From assembly GCF_032884065.1 (NCBI RefSeq), contig NW_027062922.1:1-64000 (forward strand): DNA of 64,000 bases, given 5' to 3'. The position numbers were made by a program, and so were the translations under genes. Numbering within the stretch: the stretch's first letter is position 1; the number at the start of each line of letters is the position of its first letter. This document shows, one piece after another, positions 32,930 to 44,639 of this stretch. The notes under the pieces were generated by a model. The model saw only the letters and a program-made list of their open reading frames with translations. It had not been told where the DNA came from and searched no databases. This DNA comes from Artemia franciscana. Its lineage: Eukaryota; Arthropoda; Branchiopoda; Anostraca; Artemiidae.

Positions 32930-33905
32930 TTAAGAAATGATGGGACTGATGCATTAGAACTGGGGCTACTATTTCATCATTGTCCAAATAGTTTTCCTGA
33001 ACAGGTTTCACTTCCCATGGCTTGGGATAGTGACTATGTTTGATGCGATTATGGCGTAAAATTTCCTCTCTGTGTTTTTTTTGAAGACCTCAAAATATAC
33101 CTTAAATTGTTAGAAAAAGCCTTTATCATACAGAAAGGTTTATCCCATTTTTCTTTTAGCTTTTTTGTTCCTTCCAAATTTGGTTTTGAGCCTAGACTAT
33201 ATCTGCTATTTTATGTTCCCATGTTTTTTTTTACTCTACGATCATATTTATCTTTTTGTTTTACATTAGCTTTTTCTAAGTTTGTAGCTACCTGTTTCAT
33301 TCCCCTTTTCATTCTCATAATCGTTTCTTGTTTGTACTGATCCAGATTACATTATACGCACTCATTTCCTATTTACTTTATACAAATCTTGAGATCATGC
33401 AAGTGCTCTATGAAAAACGGTGTGTCTCCTAAAGTATAGCACCCTTTTATCTTAAGGTAGCTGGTGACTCCGTCTAACAGTTCGACCCAAAAACAAGGCC
33501 CTTTATCTGCTAGAATGGTCTCGGGAAAAATACCATGCTCCAAAAATAAGCAAGTGGGAATATATTCCGCAATAGTGCTTGCTTTTTCATCGACCACAGG
33601 GTAGGCGTATAAAAACGAGTTGAAATGGTCGACGATGGTGACAACACGTGTATTTCATTTAGGTGATACTGGAAGTCCACCACCAGAGCCACAGGTGTCA
33701 ATTGATAAAAGTCTTAAACTTCTGCTGGTACTCCATAAGTCCCCAATTCTACACGTGGCATTGTTTTTGGTGATTTGTGTTTTGCGAAACCATCACAGCT
33801 CTGAATAAATTCTTTAACCTTTTTATACGTGTTTGGAAAATAGAAATTTCCATTGATTATACCCATGGTTTTCGCTTTTCCCATATGGCACCCATTGATT
33901 TATCT
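32930..33905 (-). pseudogene. Gypsy integrase region
   Basis: Integrase inserts the cDNA into host DNA. Reading leftwards there is an HHCC-like start (GCHMGKAKTMG and SCDGFAKHK, about 33890-33785, with a cysteine altered). The catalytic core follows as VVDEKASTIAEYIPTCLFLE with HGIFPETILADKGPCFW (33600-33480), corresponding to the second part of the DDE core. The C-terminal part has KLKEKWDKPFCMIKAF and LRYILRSSKK (about 33150-33080). Frames change several times and a stop follows the core. The first catalytic Asp region lies near 33660-33630 in a shifted frame. Confidence 0.8.
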
Positions 33906-34249
33906 GAGAAATAAAGGACTTCTCCCTCCATACTCTTTGGTATAACTGGTATAACGAATGTCATTTTGCCTATACGTCTGTAATGGCTGTAGAATATTTC
34001 TAAGACATTTTTGTATACGTCTAGGTCGTATTGATGTGTAATTTATATGATGCTTGTGGTGTTTGGGAAATTCCTTACCCTCCACTGCAAATCTCTTCAT
34101 TGATGAGCGAAAATTGTCTTTGTCCTGACGAAGTGCTATGTTTCTTATCGAAAAGATGGCACTATCCTCTTGTGTTTCGGCTATAGTCAGAGATTGTTCT
34201 GATTTTTCTTTTGAATTTTGAGCCAAAAATTCGAGCAATATGTTACTAC

Positions 34250-34670
34250 GCCCTTTGATGTAGATTGGAGTATAGTAAAATGCTTGAAGACGAAGCACCC
34301 ATCGTGTTCACCTTGTGGAGCAGTTTTACATGGTAGTTTTGCAGTTTTGCACCCTCAAAGTAAATTTCTGCACCAAGAGAAATTGTCGAAAATGCTGCAT
34401 AAACAAGACGACAGCTAAACATTCTTGTTCAACTGTGGAATTCTTTCTTTCAACCTCAGTTAAAGCACGACTCGCATATTGAATAATCAATGCCTTTCCA
34501 TTAGGATTAATATTGTAGAGCACGGCAAATATACCTACTGACGATGCATCTGTGCGTATATAAAAATCATGAGAATGGTTGGAAAGTTCTAACACAGGAG
34601 CTTTTAACAATTCCTGTTTCAGTTTTGAAACGGCTTCTACTGCTGCTAGAGGGCATTCGAAATTTGGAGA
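34250..34670 (-). pseudogene. Gypsy RNase H domain
   Basis: Starts at AAVEAVSKLKQELLKAPVLE (about 34655-34595), then FYIRTDASSVGIFAVLYNIN with the catalytic TDAS, ALIIQYASRALTEVERKNST with the conserved SR-L, and TVEQECLAVVLFMQHFRQFL with the catalytic E. The frame breaks at about 34326 where the TDH block should follow; LRLQAFYYTPIYIKGRSNIL continues it at 34298-34240. This is a typical Ty3/gypsy RNase H removing RNA from the first cDNA strand. Confidence 0.88.
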
Positions 34671-34894
34671 TTTCTTAAGGAAGACGTTAAGAGGCTTGGT
34701 GGTAGTAGTATAGTTTTGAACTTAGCGCCAGAAATAGTTTCATAATCCCCACACTGATCTATGGGTTTTTTAGTTATTTTGAGGCTTTAGTTGCTTGATA
34801 ATTTATAGTTTATCTTGGCTTGGAGGGGTGGTCCCTTGATTCATTTTGTGAGTTAAGAAGATAGTTTCTGCACCAGCATTTGTAGTGTTTGAGG

Positions 34895-35368
34895 TTATGA
34901 TTTCAAACCTGCTCTCTCGAATTTTCCCGAAATTTGTTTTAGTCCATGCAAATGACTTTCAATTGTTTCAGTGAACAAAATGACAACATCCAAATAATTC
35001 AGTGTGTCCGTTTTATTATGGTATTGGTGTGAGAAAACTTTTTTCGGATCGTTCTCTTTCAGAACCAAATTCATGAGTCTGCTAACGCAATTCGTACTGA
35101 AAGACAAACCAAAAGGCATCCGCTGAAATGTGAATGTCCTGCCATCATTCAATATGACAGTTGCCTTATTCTTGGTTTCAGGATCTAGTGCTATTTGCCG
35201 GTAACCAGCTATCAGATTGAAACTAATGTAAAAATTAGATCCTCCTAGCGAGTCCAAAATGGAATCCATGCGGGGAAGTTTCATTACATCTGTCCCTGTA
35301 ACAGCGTTCAAGGCTCTAAAATCCAAACAACATTGCCACGTATTATCTTTCTTTCGCATAATAACCAA
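34895..35368 (-). pseudogene. Gypsy reverse transcriptase domain, active site altered
   Basis: Blocks are MVIMRKKDNTWQCCLDFRAL (CxDFRALN finger motif), MDSILDSLGGSNFYISFNLI where the first catalytic Asp (normally xxDL) is N, GYRQIALDPE, FTFQRMPFGLSFSTN, and NYLDVVILF where the YxDD box reads YLDV. Both catalytic aspartate positions are therefore damaged although the frame stays open for 157 codons. It is an inactive pseudogene by active-site loss as well as by breaks on either side. Confidence 0.88.
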
Positions 35369-36154
35369 TGGAAAACATCATTCGCTAACAAATTCTTTGA
35401 TGACCCCTTTTATTTTCTTATCTTTAATTTTTTCTTCCAGTCACAATCGTAGATTATATGGTGTTTTGTATGGTTACTTTCTAATCGATGGGCCTTCTGT
35501 GTTTTTTTTTTGGAATTAAATGTGTTAAGCCATAATCAGAAATGTGCCTGGTGAAAGTCCGTTTGTATTCTCACAAAATCACACCAACTTGCTGTTTGGT
35601 GCTGTGCGACAAATGCTTAAGATAAAACTGTGCCAAGAACTCGGTTTTTGTTCTGCCATACTCCTCTTGCTTTGATCGTGGGGTATTGAAAAATGTATCT
35701 TGTATGCTGTTCACCCATAACCTAGAATTTTCAAGTTACCAGATATTTTCATGAGAAATTTGTTCTGCCACTCCTAGCCTAATTTTTGGAATTTTGACCT
35801 TTTGATTGCTCAAATTTGGTGCTTTCAAGTACTCTACCCCCCTTTCTATGGTCAAAAGCTGACTTTTGACAAAAATAGAAGAATATTTCTCTAGCATATA
35901 GTTTACTACTAAAACCGTAATTTGCTGATTGGGTTAAGTATTTGTTGTTGCTAAAACCTGAATACAAGTCTCTGTCTCCATTTTTACCTGATTATTGAGC
36001 TGTAATTCTTTTTTTGGCAAGGATAAGTATCTTGTAAAGTTGTGCAGTTAAAATCTTTTTTTATTATGGGGCTACTGATTTTGATTTCATTACTGGTCGG
36101 ATTCCAAATTATACCATATTTTTGAACTGCATCTACCCCTAGTATGCATGGGAA

Positions 36155-36457
36155 TTAAAGTTTTCTGCAAATAATCATCCGCACGATGATCCCTTCCTTA
36201 TCTGTATGAAGTTTTAAATGGCATTGCCCCAAAATGCTCAACTGATGACCTCTGACTGATGTGAGGCTATTCGTACCTTTTTGAATTGTATTTTGTATAC
36301 TTGACGGTAGTCTCCTAAATATTTCCTCTCTAATCATTGAAGCCGAAGCCCCCGTATTAATTAGACAAGGTACATTTTTAAGACACTGTATAGTAAAACA
36401 ATTAACTATAAGTAAATTTGTAGAATAATTAAAATCGCAATATCGAACACTCTGCAA
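36155..36457 (-). pseudogene. Gypsy aspartic protease, catalytic Asp replaced by Asn
   Basis: Retroviral-type protease that matures the polyprotein. The active-site loop reads PCLINTGASASMI where the family has DTGA (D to N), followed by LTSVRGHQLSILGQCHLKL and the C-terminal IIVRMIIC segment. The frame of 100 codons is open. The single substitution would abolish catalysis. Confidence 0.8.
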
Positions 36458-36469
36458 GGGTCTAATGTG

Positions 36470-37390
36470 ACTTGCAGCCTTTTTTACCCTCGAAGGCTAG
36501 GATTTTCGTTTAAATTCAACCTATGATCGTTACCTGATATGTAGTTTAGCCAAAAAGAGCTGGGTGGAGGATCGTTCCATTACCCTTCTGCTGCATTTGC
36601 CTGATCCATTCCTTGGTTTCTGGGGTTACAATCTCTAAAAAAAATGTCCTCCACCTCTTCCAGGTGTGTATGTCTTGTTTGGTCTTGGCATGTCCCTGTT
36701 AGCGCTATTTGTTCTGAAAAATCATCCTTTGTCCCTTTCTCGAGGGTCTACAATTTGGTTGACTGTTCTGCCTTTTGGATCCATATTCTCTGTGACCTTT
36801 GTCTCCATCACGAATCTTGGTGTGATATTTGGAAACAATATAATTAGGCTTTCCGCTGTAATAAAAGGTTATCTCCTGTCTTTTCAGATTTGTCCTTTGG
36901 CCTCTTCTTAGCTCTTCCTTATGAAATCACTTCCTATCGCCAATTATCTCCTCCCATCTTGGCCGAAGAATGCTGTTAGACCCGTCATGCTAAGTTTCCT
37001 TCAAAATTCTACTCGCTTTCTACCCCGATCCTTGTTATGCTCTCCTTCTATTATATTGATCGACATTTGTTACAATTTTTTCATTGTTTAATTTATTTGT
37101 ACTTCTCTTTTTATGAGCCATATGGCTTCTTCTAGTGAATCTGGTTTTCAAGAAAGCAAAAGTCGACTGTTTTTTTTTTGCAATTCCTGCGTAAATGCGT
37201 GTAACTGTACTTTTTGGATTGCTCCATCTGCCCTAGTGTTTCCTAGTTGTAAACATACTGCTCTACAAATTTGGTCTACATACACCCTAATGCTTATGGA
37301 GCTATAAAATGAAACTGCTTCTGTTTTTAGTTTTTTGGTCGAAATTGTTTCAATATACCTTGCTTTATAAGCTTTTATCAACGTATCCAC
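36470..37390 (-). pseudogene. Gypsy gag-like region
   Basis: The reverse strand has a helical, charged segment (FYSSISIRVYVDQICRAVCL, LHAFTQELQKKNSRLLLS; 37310-37150) resembling the gag capsid dimerisation part, then broken sequence, then a decayed zinc knuckle (GHFFRDC-like, NPRNQGMDQA) at about 36660-36590. The upstream start is missing because a Helitron fragment begins at about 37385. Confidence 0.6.
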
Positions 37391-38260
37391 GAGTGATTCT
37401 GGAAGCCAAGAACAAAGACGTCCACAAAATCAATAATATTATTCTGACCAAGATTCAAGACCAGGCAGTCCTTTACAAGTCAGTCGACACAGCTCTGGAA
37501 TCAAATGAAGCGGTTGACTATCCATTAGAATTCTAATTTCCCTGGATCTCCAAGGGATCTCTAGGCTTACCAATAATATTGTTGCGAAAAATTTATTCAC
37601 CAAAGCTTTGCAACACCGTGCGACTTGGCGTAAAAAAAAACAATGGAAAATCGTAATAGAGGCAACAATCTTGACAGGGCCTTTCGAAGATGAGTCTGTT
37701 CTTATTCCTCGCAATCGCAGGATTCCAACAGATCTGCCTTTTTAGTTTAAAAGACTGCAATTCCCAATTTGATTAGAATTTGTAATCGCTATCAACAAAG
37801 CTCAAGGGCAAGCATTAGAAATATACCATATATATTTTAATAAGCATCGTTTTTCCCATCGACAATTACATTTTGCATTTTCTAGAGTCTGTAAACCGGA
37901 CGATAAATTTATATGCAAAGACAATGGGACTGCAAGGAATGTTGTGTATCCGCAAGTTTTACGCAGTTAAAAATTAGAGCCTTGCATACGTGTTGCTTTA
38001 GGGGAGGGGGTGTGTAGGCTTCAGGCTCAGAGAGATATTACCAAAAGAAAGCGTGTCTATGTATTACAAGAGCAACACGCTACCTGTCTTGCGGCTGAAA
38101 GAGAAAGTAAAAAAAAGAATGCATGTCGAAAAATTACCAAAGTACATCAGATAAATTATCAGTTGTATATCTGCAAGTTTCCACAGTTAAAAAATAGCAC
38201 CTTGCACATGTTTTGTTGCAGCACATTCCGGAAAAAAATTAAAAGTAAAGAAGAAAAATA
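37385..38260 (+). pseudogene. Helitron helicase C-terminal fragment with basic-repeat remnant
   Basis: Plus-strand text parallel to the large Helitron helicase: ILEAKNKDVHKINNIILTKI (37400-37460), DQAVLYKSVDTALESNEAV, then in other frames PTDLPF, KRLQFPI, INKAQGQALE (about 37793-37822) and the end NGTARNVVYPQVLRS at about 37923-37967. After it (about 38010-38130) comes LQAQRDITKRKRV and ATCLAAERESKKK, recalling the 23-residue repeats of the Helitron N-terminus. If so, two distant parts of the element are joined here by a large deletion or a second insertion. No Helitron termini were found at this locus. Confidence 0.75.
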
Positions 38261-38261
38261 A

Positions 38262-38695
38262 AATAAAGGAAAATGAAAAAAAACTAAAAAAAGGTAAAAC
38301 AACAAAAACGCAAAAAAAAACTATTAAAATAAAAATAAAATCAATTCAAAATTAAAAAACATGTGATTACAGGAATTCAAAAACCTTAAAAAAGAAAACC
38401 AAAACTTTGAAGCTACATTAATGTTTTGTCTTATGTTTATTTTCAAAAGCTATGCGTTTTTCTTTCTTAGTTTTTTCTAGTTTGATTGTGCAATGTCCTT
38501 GAACGTGATTTTTTGTTTGGAAAAGAGGTAGCATGCAAATATTTTACCTCTTGTGGTATTTTCTCAAACATCTACCGTAACTGGAGTTTATTCGTCTTCA
38601 ATGGCTCTTTGGGTAACTCAAAAACCAAGTGTGGCATGTAATAATATACTAACTAATGACTAAAACAATCTGACACTAATATGGTTTTTTTTTCT
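38262..38695. other. A-rich then AT-rich stretch upstream of the sulfotransferase exon
   Basis: 38230-38350 is A-rich (AAAATAAA-type) and could be a retroelement tail. 38660-38703 ends in a pyrimidine tract and CAG (TTTTTTTTCTGACTGGCAG), which is a good intron 3' splice site. Confidence 0.5.
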
Positions 38696-38703
38696 GACTG
38701 GCA

Positions 38704-39381
38704 GCTCGTTCTGGAAAGGCATTTTTTCATTTTAACAAAGCAATCGAACGAAACGGATGCTGCAAACATAATTTTTTATGACATACATCATCTAATAAAA
38801 TTTGAAACTCTAAGAAATTTGAGTTATGAAGAGAAGTATATGAAACTCGGCTCTTATTTTGTGTTTGCAGTTGTACGCCATCCTTTTGAGGGTCTTGTAT
38901 CAGCTTTTAATGATATATTGAAATATCCAGATCAGTTTGACGGGATTTTCGTTCATGCAAACACGGTATACGTATCATACAGAAGTACATACCCGAAGCA
39001 ACTCCAAAGAAAATACTGAGTGGAAAGCCAAAATTTTCCTAGTTTATAGAATATCTTATAGATCCTGAAACCTTTCAGGGCACTATTAATAAAATAGATC
39101 ACCATTGGGCACAATATTATAAAATTATACACCCCTGTATTCACAAGTTTGATTATATTGTTATATTTGAATATTTTGAGGAAGATACAAAATATATTTT
39201 AGATATTCTAAATTTGAGCAGTATTGTAAAATTCTCCTATAAGGATCCTGTCACTTCTAAAGACAAGTTAAGCATGCACATGCGACAACTTACAAGAAAT
39301 CAGATTTATAAGCTTTATCTAGACCACAAATTCGATTTTGATCTTTATGGATATAACTTTGACATCCGTAATTGTATTTAA
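38704..39381 (+). pseudogene. Carbohydrate sulfotransferase (Sulfotransfer_2 family) terminal exon, one frameshift and one stop
   Basis: Golgi type II enzymes of this family (HNK-1 and chondroitin/dermatan sulfotransferases) move sulfate from PAPS to sugar hydroxyls. The exon opens after a splice acceptor at 38701-38703. It contains the 3'-phosphate-binding motif VVRHPFEGLVSAFNDILK (about 38874-38925; family form RHPFxRLxSAxxD), then after a frame change near 38955-38965 the parts YIPEATPKKILSGKPKFS and FIEYLIDPETFQ. C-terminal blocks follow: HHWAQYYKIIHPCIHKFDYI, FEYFEEDTKYILDIL and LYLDHKFDFDLYGYNF, with a TAA at 39379-39381. A TAG at 39040-39042 sits inside the conserved region. The 5'-PAPS loop (PKxGxTxW) would be in an upstream exon, which I did not find. 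It is either a pseudogene exon or a real gene with sequence errors. The C-terminal length fits the family. Confidence 0.8.
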
Positions 39382-39384
39382 AAG

Positions 39385-41950
39385 TCTCTGTTTTTTAAGA
39401 GTATCGAGTTTCCTTATATATTTTATCCTTTAATTGATCTACTGGCATAACACGAGTTTCGTATCAAAGTCGATTTTCGGTAAGAGGGTAGAATTTTATC
39501 TGAATTTGAGGTACCAGTCTGCTAACTTAAACAACTGTAGAGCTCATAAATTTCTGAAATCATAGAAACTAATTACTAGATGTGATCTTCGAAAACACAA
39601 ATAAATAAATTTGATGACATATTATTATTTTTAAACTTTTAAGTCTCTAAAATTGGGGAAACTGTCTTCTAATTACGATACTTTCAACAATTTTGGCATC
39701 AATGGAATGATGCCTTCCTGAATGGAAAACAAATACCTTGGTGTCTTTTTTTAATGAGCCAGAACTAGAAAACCTCTATCCGATAATTAGATTCCTTTAG
39801 CTCTCAGAATGTATAATAAGCTAACTTTCGTTTTATAATATTGAGACACCACCTGTTTTTTTGCCTATCTGAGCTGCCATCCTAACTTCAGACTTATTTG
39901 GGCGTTGAAAATAGCTAAGTTTCATACCAATTTAAGATCAAACAAAGCACTGACTCAGATACTGGAGACCAAATGAGAATTATAATGCACAAAGTGACAT
40001 TTTGCTTATTATTTGATGCTAGGTCTCTGCTTTCAAAAGATTTTCTGAAGTTAGGCTGTGGATTTTTGTTAACTTATTTGAATTTAGTATTAATTTTTTC
40101 CTTCTCTTATAGTACTTCAATTTAACTTGACATGGACTTTAATTCATTAAGGCTTTTTTTATCCATTTTTAACCTCTATTGATTGATTTTAATTTTTTTC
40201 CTTCCCAGTAAAGATGAAAAAAGTTAAAACCATAGAACTGCTTTAAAATGTAAGAAAAAGACTACTGGTTAAAATAAAAAACTCTTTCCCAATCCAAAAC
40301 GGTCAAATGTCAGGAAAAGTATTTGAAATCGTCTACAATTAACATTTATTTTTGGTCCTCAGTATTCTTTTGATAAATGGAAAAACCACCTTCAAATTTT
40401 ATCTATCCAATAATTCGTATTAGTAATAAGTATAACTCATAATAATAAAGGCTTAAAGTAGCCAAAATTGGTTTTGACAATGAAATATGAACCAAAACAA
40501 ATATGTTTAATTATTCTGTTTAAAATATAACATCCATTAGGTTTAGAGGTAATTCAGGTATAAATTTAAGGTGATTAATTTAATTAACAAGTCAATGCTT
40601 TATAATTAAGCAGATGTTTGAAAGGACCACCTTTGGTATTGAAAGTTATTGTAAGTTTGTTCATAAAGGCATAAAATTGGACAAAAACAATGACCATGGA
40701 TTGTCAGTAATAATATACATACAGATTCATTCCATAAGCTTCAATAATTATTTATTGACTGTAGCAATGTTGTGAAACATTTGAAATATTTTTTATTTTT
40801 TAGTAAGGTGCAAATTTTGTTTTGGTCTTCATAAGGGTGGGGGGTTTTCCGACCAACTGATGCTAATTTTAGCCCTTTTTAGTTTGGTTGTTTTACTTTT
40901 TATCTGTGGTTGTTTTACGCTAAGATGTTTTGCTAATTTTCGGCTTAATGGAGTTCTTAACTTTCTTTGAAAAGCTTGTTTTTTGGGAATATTTTTTAAA
41001 CTACTTTATGTTTTTTTTTCTTTTATAAATACTGTCTTTTCCATGAAAAAATATTTAAATGTATTTTTTCTATAAAATCCATAAACTCGCCTGCTATTTA
41101 TATTTTGGAAAAGTTATTTAATAATTTCCTGACACAAAAAGTTATATGAAATTTGATTTTGTACCTCCTTAAATTGACATGAAAGATAAGAATTAATGTA
41201 ATTCCCGAAAAAATCTATCGATGCTCTTGGACATCTTGTATACAATTACACTGTTCAGATAAGAGTAGAAGTAGTAAAAGTAGTAGCTACAATTTTTGTG
41301 TTTAATACCCCTGGTTTTTCTTGATAAATTTCTTAGGTTTGTTATTGGCAAACAAACGCATTGCCATTTGATATAGTTTTAAAGCAAAATTAGTTTTAAG
41401 TATAGTGAGCCAATTGCATAATTGTAGGGGTTTGAAGTACCAGCCATCCATTGAGACCTAGTTACTGAACCATTATATTATGCTGAACAAAATGTCTGTC
41501 AGAAAGTTTTTACTGGATGTATTTGGAAAATCAATCAGCATTGGAGAAAGGTTGCTTGGCCTCTAGTTTCTTCTTATTCTTAATAATGGCACAAGAAATA
41601 TTAATTTTGAATCCAATAAGCTCCTTTAAAATTTCAAGGATATTTTTCTGAAAGACTCACATGAATGCCCTTTGTCATTTTGAAAGTGAAAGGCCAAACA
41701 TGCATACTTTTCTCAATAATACATTCTATATCTTAATACTGAACAAATTGCTTATTTTGAAGCCCTTGCCCTGTTAATCTGAAAGGGTTTACATCACCAA
41801 TAGTATAGTCACGAAATTAATTAATAATGCTGAAGAAAATAAATATATGCTCTTTATAGCTCCTAACGCAACAGCTCACAACTAAATAATAACAACAAAT
41901 CACAACATCGTAAGAAAACTTAAAAACTTAACAAAACTTCAATAAGACTT
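39385..41950. other. 2.6-kb AT-rich non-coding stretch
   Basis: No frame with recognisable content, no microsatellite and no second copy in the window. It is possibly the 3' flank or UTR of the sulfotransferase locus at its left side. Confidence 0.4.
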
Positions 41951-41954
41951 GATC

Positions 41955-43236
41955 ACCAAAATGAGTTGCCCGGGAGGAGGCCTAGTTGCCCTCCAATTTT
42001 TTGATTACTTAAAAAGGCAACTATAACTTTTAATTTTTTACGAATGTTCTAGTAAGTAAAAAATATACATAACTTACAAATTAACTTACGTAGCGAACTT
42101 CTATATTTGTATGTTTTATTGCGTATATGAGGAGGCTCACCCCTCTTCGATACCACGCTCTTTACACTAAAGCTTATTTTTTGTAAAAATTCCTTAAGAA
42201 TAACCCCTGAATCACAAAGGCAGTAGAATAAATATTTAAAATTACTAAAACTACTTTAGCTTGAAGAGTGAAGTATTACGAGGAGGTAAACCATTCATAT
42301 GTATAAGAATTACTGATCGTTTTCAATTTTAATGCTGCTCTTCACTTTCAGTGGAAAAAGTGAGTGACCTGTGTACTCACTTTCCATATTTAGTTTTTCA
42401 TTGTTTTCTTAAATAATGCTAGAAAATCCTGCACCCCCTTAACTGAAAGTTTCTTCCAACATGAGAAGTTTCTCCATGGAAAGATCCTCCCGCGTAAATC
42501 CCCCTCAACTCCCCCCCCCCGACCAAATAATCCCCCAGAAAACGTCCGTACACTTCCCAGTAACCAATACTATATGTAAACACAGGTCAAAGTTTGTAAC
42601 TTACATCCCCTTCTACGGGAACTGAGGGGAGTAAGTCGTCCCCAAAGACATAGTTATTTGGTTTTTTGACTATGGTGAATAAAATGGCTATCTCAGAATT
42701 TTGATCCTGTGACTTTGTGGGGAAAATGTGCTTGGGAGCCTATGTGCTTTCCAATTTTTTGGTCAATTAACAAGGGCACTAGAACTTTTAATTTCCATTA
42801 GAATGAGCCCTTCTGCGACATTCTAGGACCACTAAGTCGATACTATCACCCCTAGGAAAAAGAAAAAACAAAAAAAAAACAAATAAATACGCATCCGTGA
42901 TTTGTCTTCTTGCAAAAAATACGAAATTCCACATTTATATAGATAGGAGCTTGAAACTTCTGCAATAAGATTCTCTGATACGTTGAATCTGATGGTGTAA
43001 TTTTCGTTAAGATTGTATGACTTTTAGGGGGTATTTTCTCCTATTTTCAAAAATGAGGCAAATTTTCTAAGGCTCGTAACTTGTGGTGGGTAAGACTAAT
43101 CTTGATGAAACTTATATATTTAAAATCAGCATTAAAATGTAACTCTTTTGATGTAATTTGATTTAATTTTTTAGAGTTTCGGCTACTATTGAGCCGAGTC
43201 ACTCCTTACTGCAGTTCGTTACCACGAACTGTTTGA
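41955..43236. repeat. Dispersed repeat R1, copy B
   Basis: Direct copy of 770-2040, colinear throughout, with the same internal duplicated module (about 41960-42060 and 42660-42810). It ends with GAGCCGAGTCACTCCTTACT and a perfect 8-bp hairpin CAGTTCGT-TACC-ACGAACTG (43212-43231) followed by TTTGA. No terminal inverted repeat and no coding frame were seen. A MITE-like half element starts about 10 bases beyond its end. Confidence 0.78.
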
Positions 43237-43244
43237 TTAAAAAA

Positions 43245-43580
43245 GAAATCACCAATTTAACATCACAATCAGACAAAAAAAAAGACAGAAGGAGAAAAGG
43301 AAGAATGTTTTCCTACATTATTAATTAATATAGATCAGTACTTGGATGAGGCCTTAACCCTACTCATCCACACAATCACATAGGTTAATCAGCATAGCCA
43401 TACAAAATTAACCATAAAGAATAATCCATAGACAGGCAGTCGTGTCGTAAGTAAATATAAGTCTTCATTTATCAAATATGGAAAAGACAAATAATTCAGA
43501 GGCAACAACTCAAGACAAGGGCTCATCAGGAGAAAACATACTTTCCTATAGGGTTTCGGCACTTTAAATTCCCTACCCAG
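43245..43580 (+). mobile_element. Left half of the small inverted-repeat transposon (MITE-like)
   Basis: 43245-43333 (GAAATCACCAATTTAAC to CCTACATTATTAATTAATAT) is the reverse complement of the right end at 12250-12355. 43392-43575 matches 12073-12255 directly. Together the two loci suggest a short non-autonomous DNA transposon with ends of about 90 bp. This copy lacks its right end, which stops near 43578 (TTCCCTACCC). Confidence 0.65.
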
Positions 43581-43799
43581 GCAGATGGTATGCCTAGCAT
43601 AAATTTTCTATGGTATCTACGTGCTAGGTTTCACCCCTAAAATGCATGCCTATGAAAAAAACAATTTTAAAACAACCAAGTAAAACCAAAACAATCTTAT
43701 CATACCTTGGTTTTGGCCGTCGTATATTTATAATACGAATTCACTATCTATATTAATACTAAACAATTATTAAAATATTTTTCACCATATCAACTTTTC

Positions 43800-44480
43800 C
43801 CCTTTGATGAAAATGTGACCTAGATAAAAATCAAGGAAATGAATACAAAATAAGATCATTCGAAAGCAAGACGTATGAAAAATACTCCAAAAATCCACTT
43901 TCAAATATTAGGGACATGCCAATAAACTAAGTAACAAAGGAAATCAAAATCAACCAAAGATTTCACTAAGTATTTCAAGATAATTTTTTAGGTATTTATT
44001 AAACTGAAATGTCATCTAAATGTCTTTTATTATTTGACAAAATATTTTGTAAATTATTTGGGTTATTCTAATCCATCATATATTTATATTTGCGTTGACT
44101 TAAAAACAAGTCAGCTATAAATGGTTCGTCATCCCCCCCATGGGAATTCCCAAGATTTGCTTGCAGAGATGACCATTAAATATTATATAAATATTATATA
44201 AAACAAATTCTAATAAATCAAAAATCATATCTAAGCTGTAACATTTCGAGCTAACTGTAGTCTCAAACCAGTTTGTCCATATAGCTTTTTTATTATAAGT
44301 ATCCATTGTTAAGAACCTCTTACTAGATTAGAGGAACGATTTCTTGATAACCGTTTTTAAATTTTCTAACACTATATTAACTGATAAATTAGTATACATC
44401 ATTGAAAAATCGAAAGACCCAATTATTTTAGCTGAAACCATTGTTAAAGAGTCTATCACCTGCAGTGAAATATTAACACT
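43800..44480 (-). pseudogene. Penelope-like element reverse transcriptase core, degenerate
   Basis: Reverse-strand blocks in the order expected of Penelope-like RTs: GSFDFSMMYTNLSVNIVLEN (about 44425-44370, first catalytic Asp in FDFSxxYTN), NKKAIWTNWFETT, LLEFVLYNIYIIFNGHLC, KQILGIPMGG at about 44165-44133, ADLFLSQRKYKYM in a shifted frame, and RHLDDISV at 44025-44002, the catalytic box. A TAA/TAG after KKSFL and frame changes after GIPMGG show it is dead. The GIPMGG and LDDI motifs separate it from LINE and gypsy RTs. Confidence 0.8.
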
Positions 44481-44639
44481 CTGGTATGGATTAAAATTTT
44501 AAATTTTTTTAATACCAGAACAACAGGTTTTGATTCTATTTATAATTCCCTTTAAAATTAAATAGAGGTCAGTAGCAGCAATGCGGGTTGGACGTCTAGC
44601 TACTCCAGCATGTTCTCTATGTTGAGGTTGGTTTTATTG

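Larger units (their letters stand above)
32207..37390 (-). mobile_element. Ty3/gypsy-type LTR retrotransposon relic, about 5.2 kb, no LTRs found
   Basis: On the reverse strand the order is gag-like (37390-36470), protease (36457-36155), reverse transcriptase (35368-34895), RNase H (34670-34250), integrase (33905-32930) and a cysteine-containing tail (32673-32207). RT-RNase H-integrase order defines Ty3/gypsy. Every domain is interrupted. The 5' side is cut at about 37385, where a Helitron helicase fragment starts. I found no long terminal repeats; a direct comparison of 31.4-32.3 kb with sequences upstream of gag is not possible because the 5' side is missing. Confidence 0.85.
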
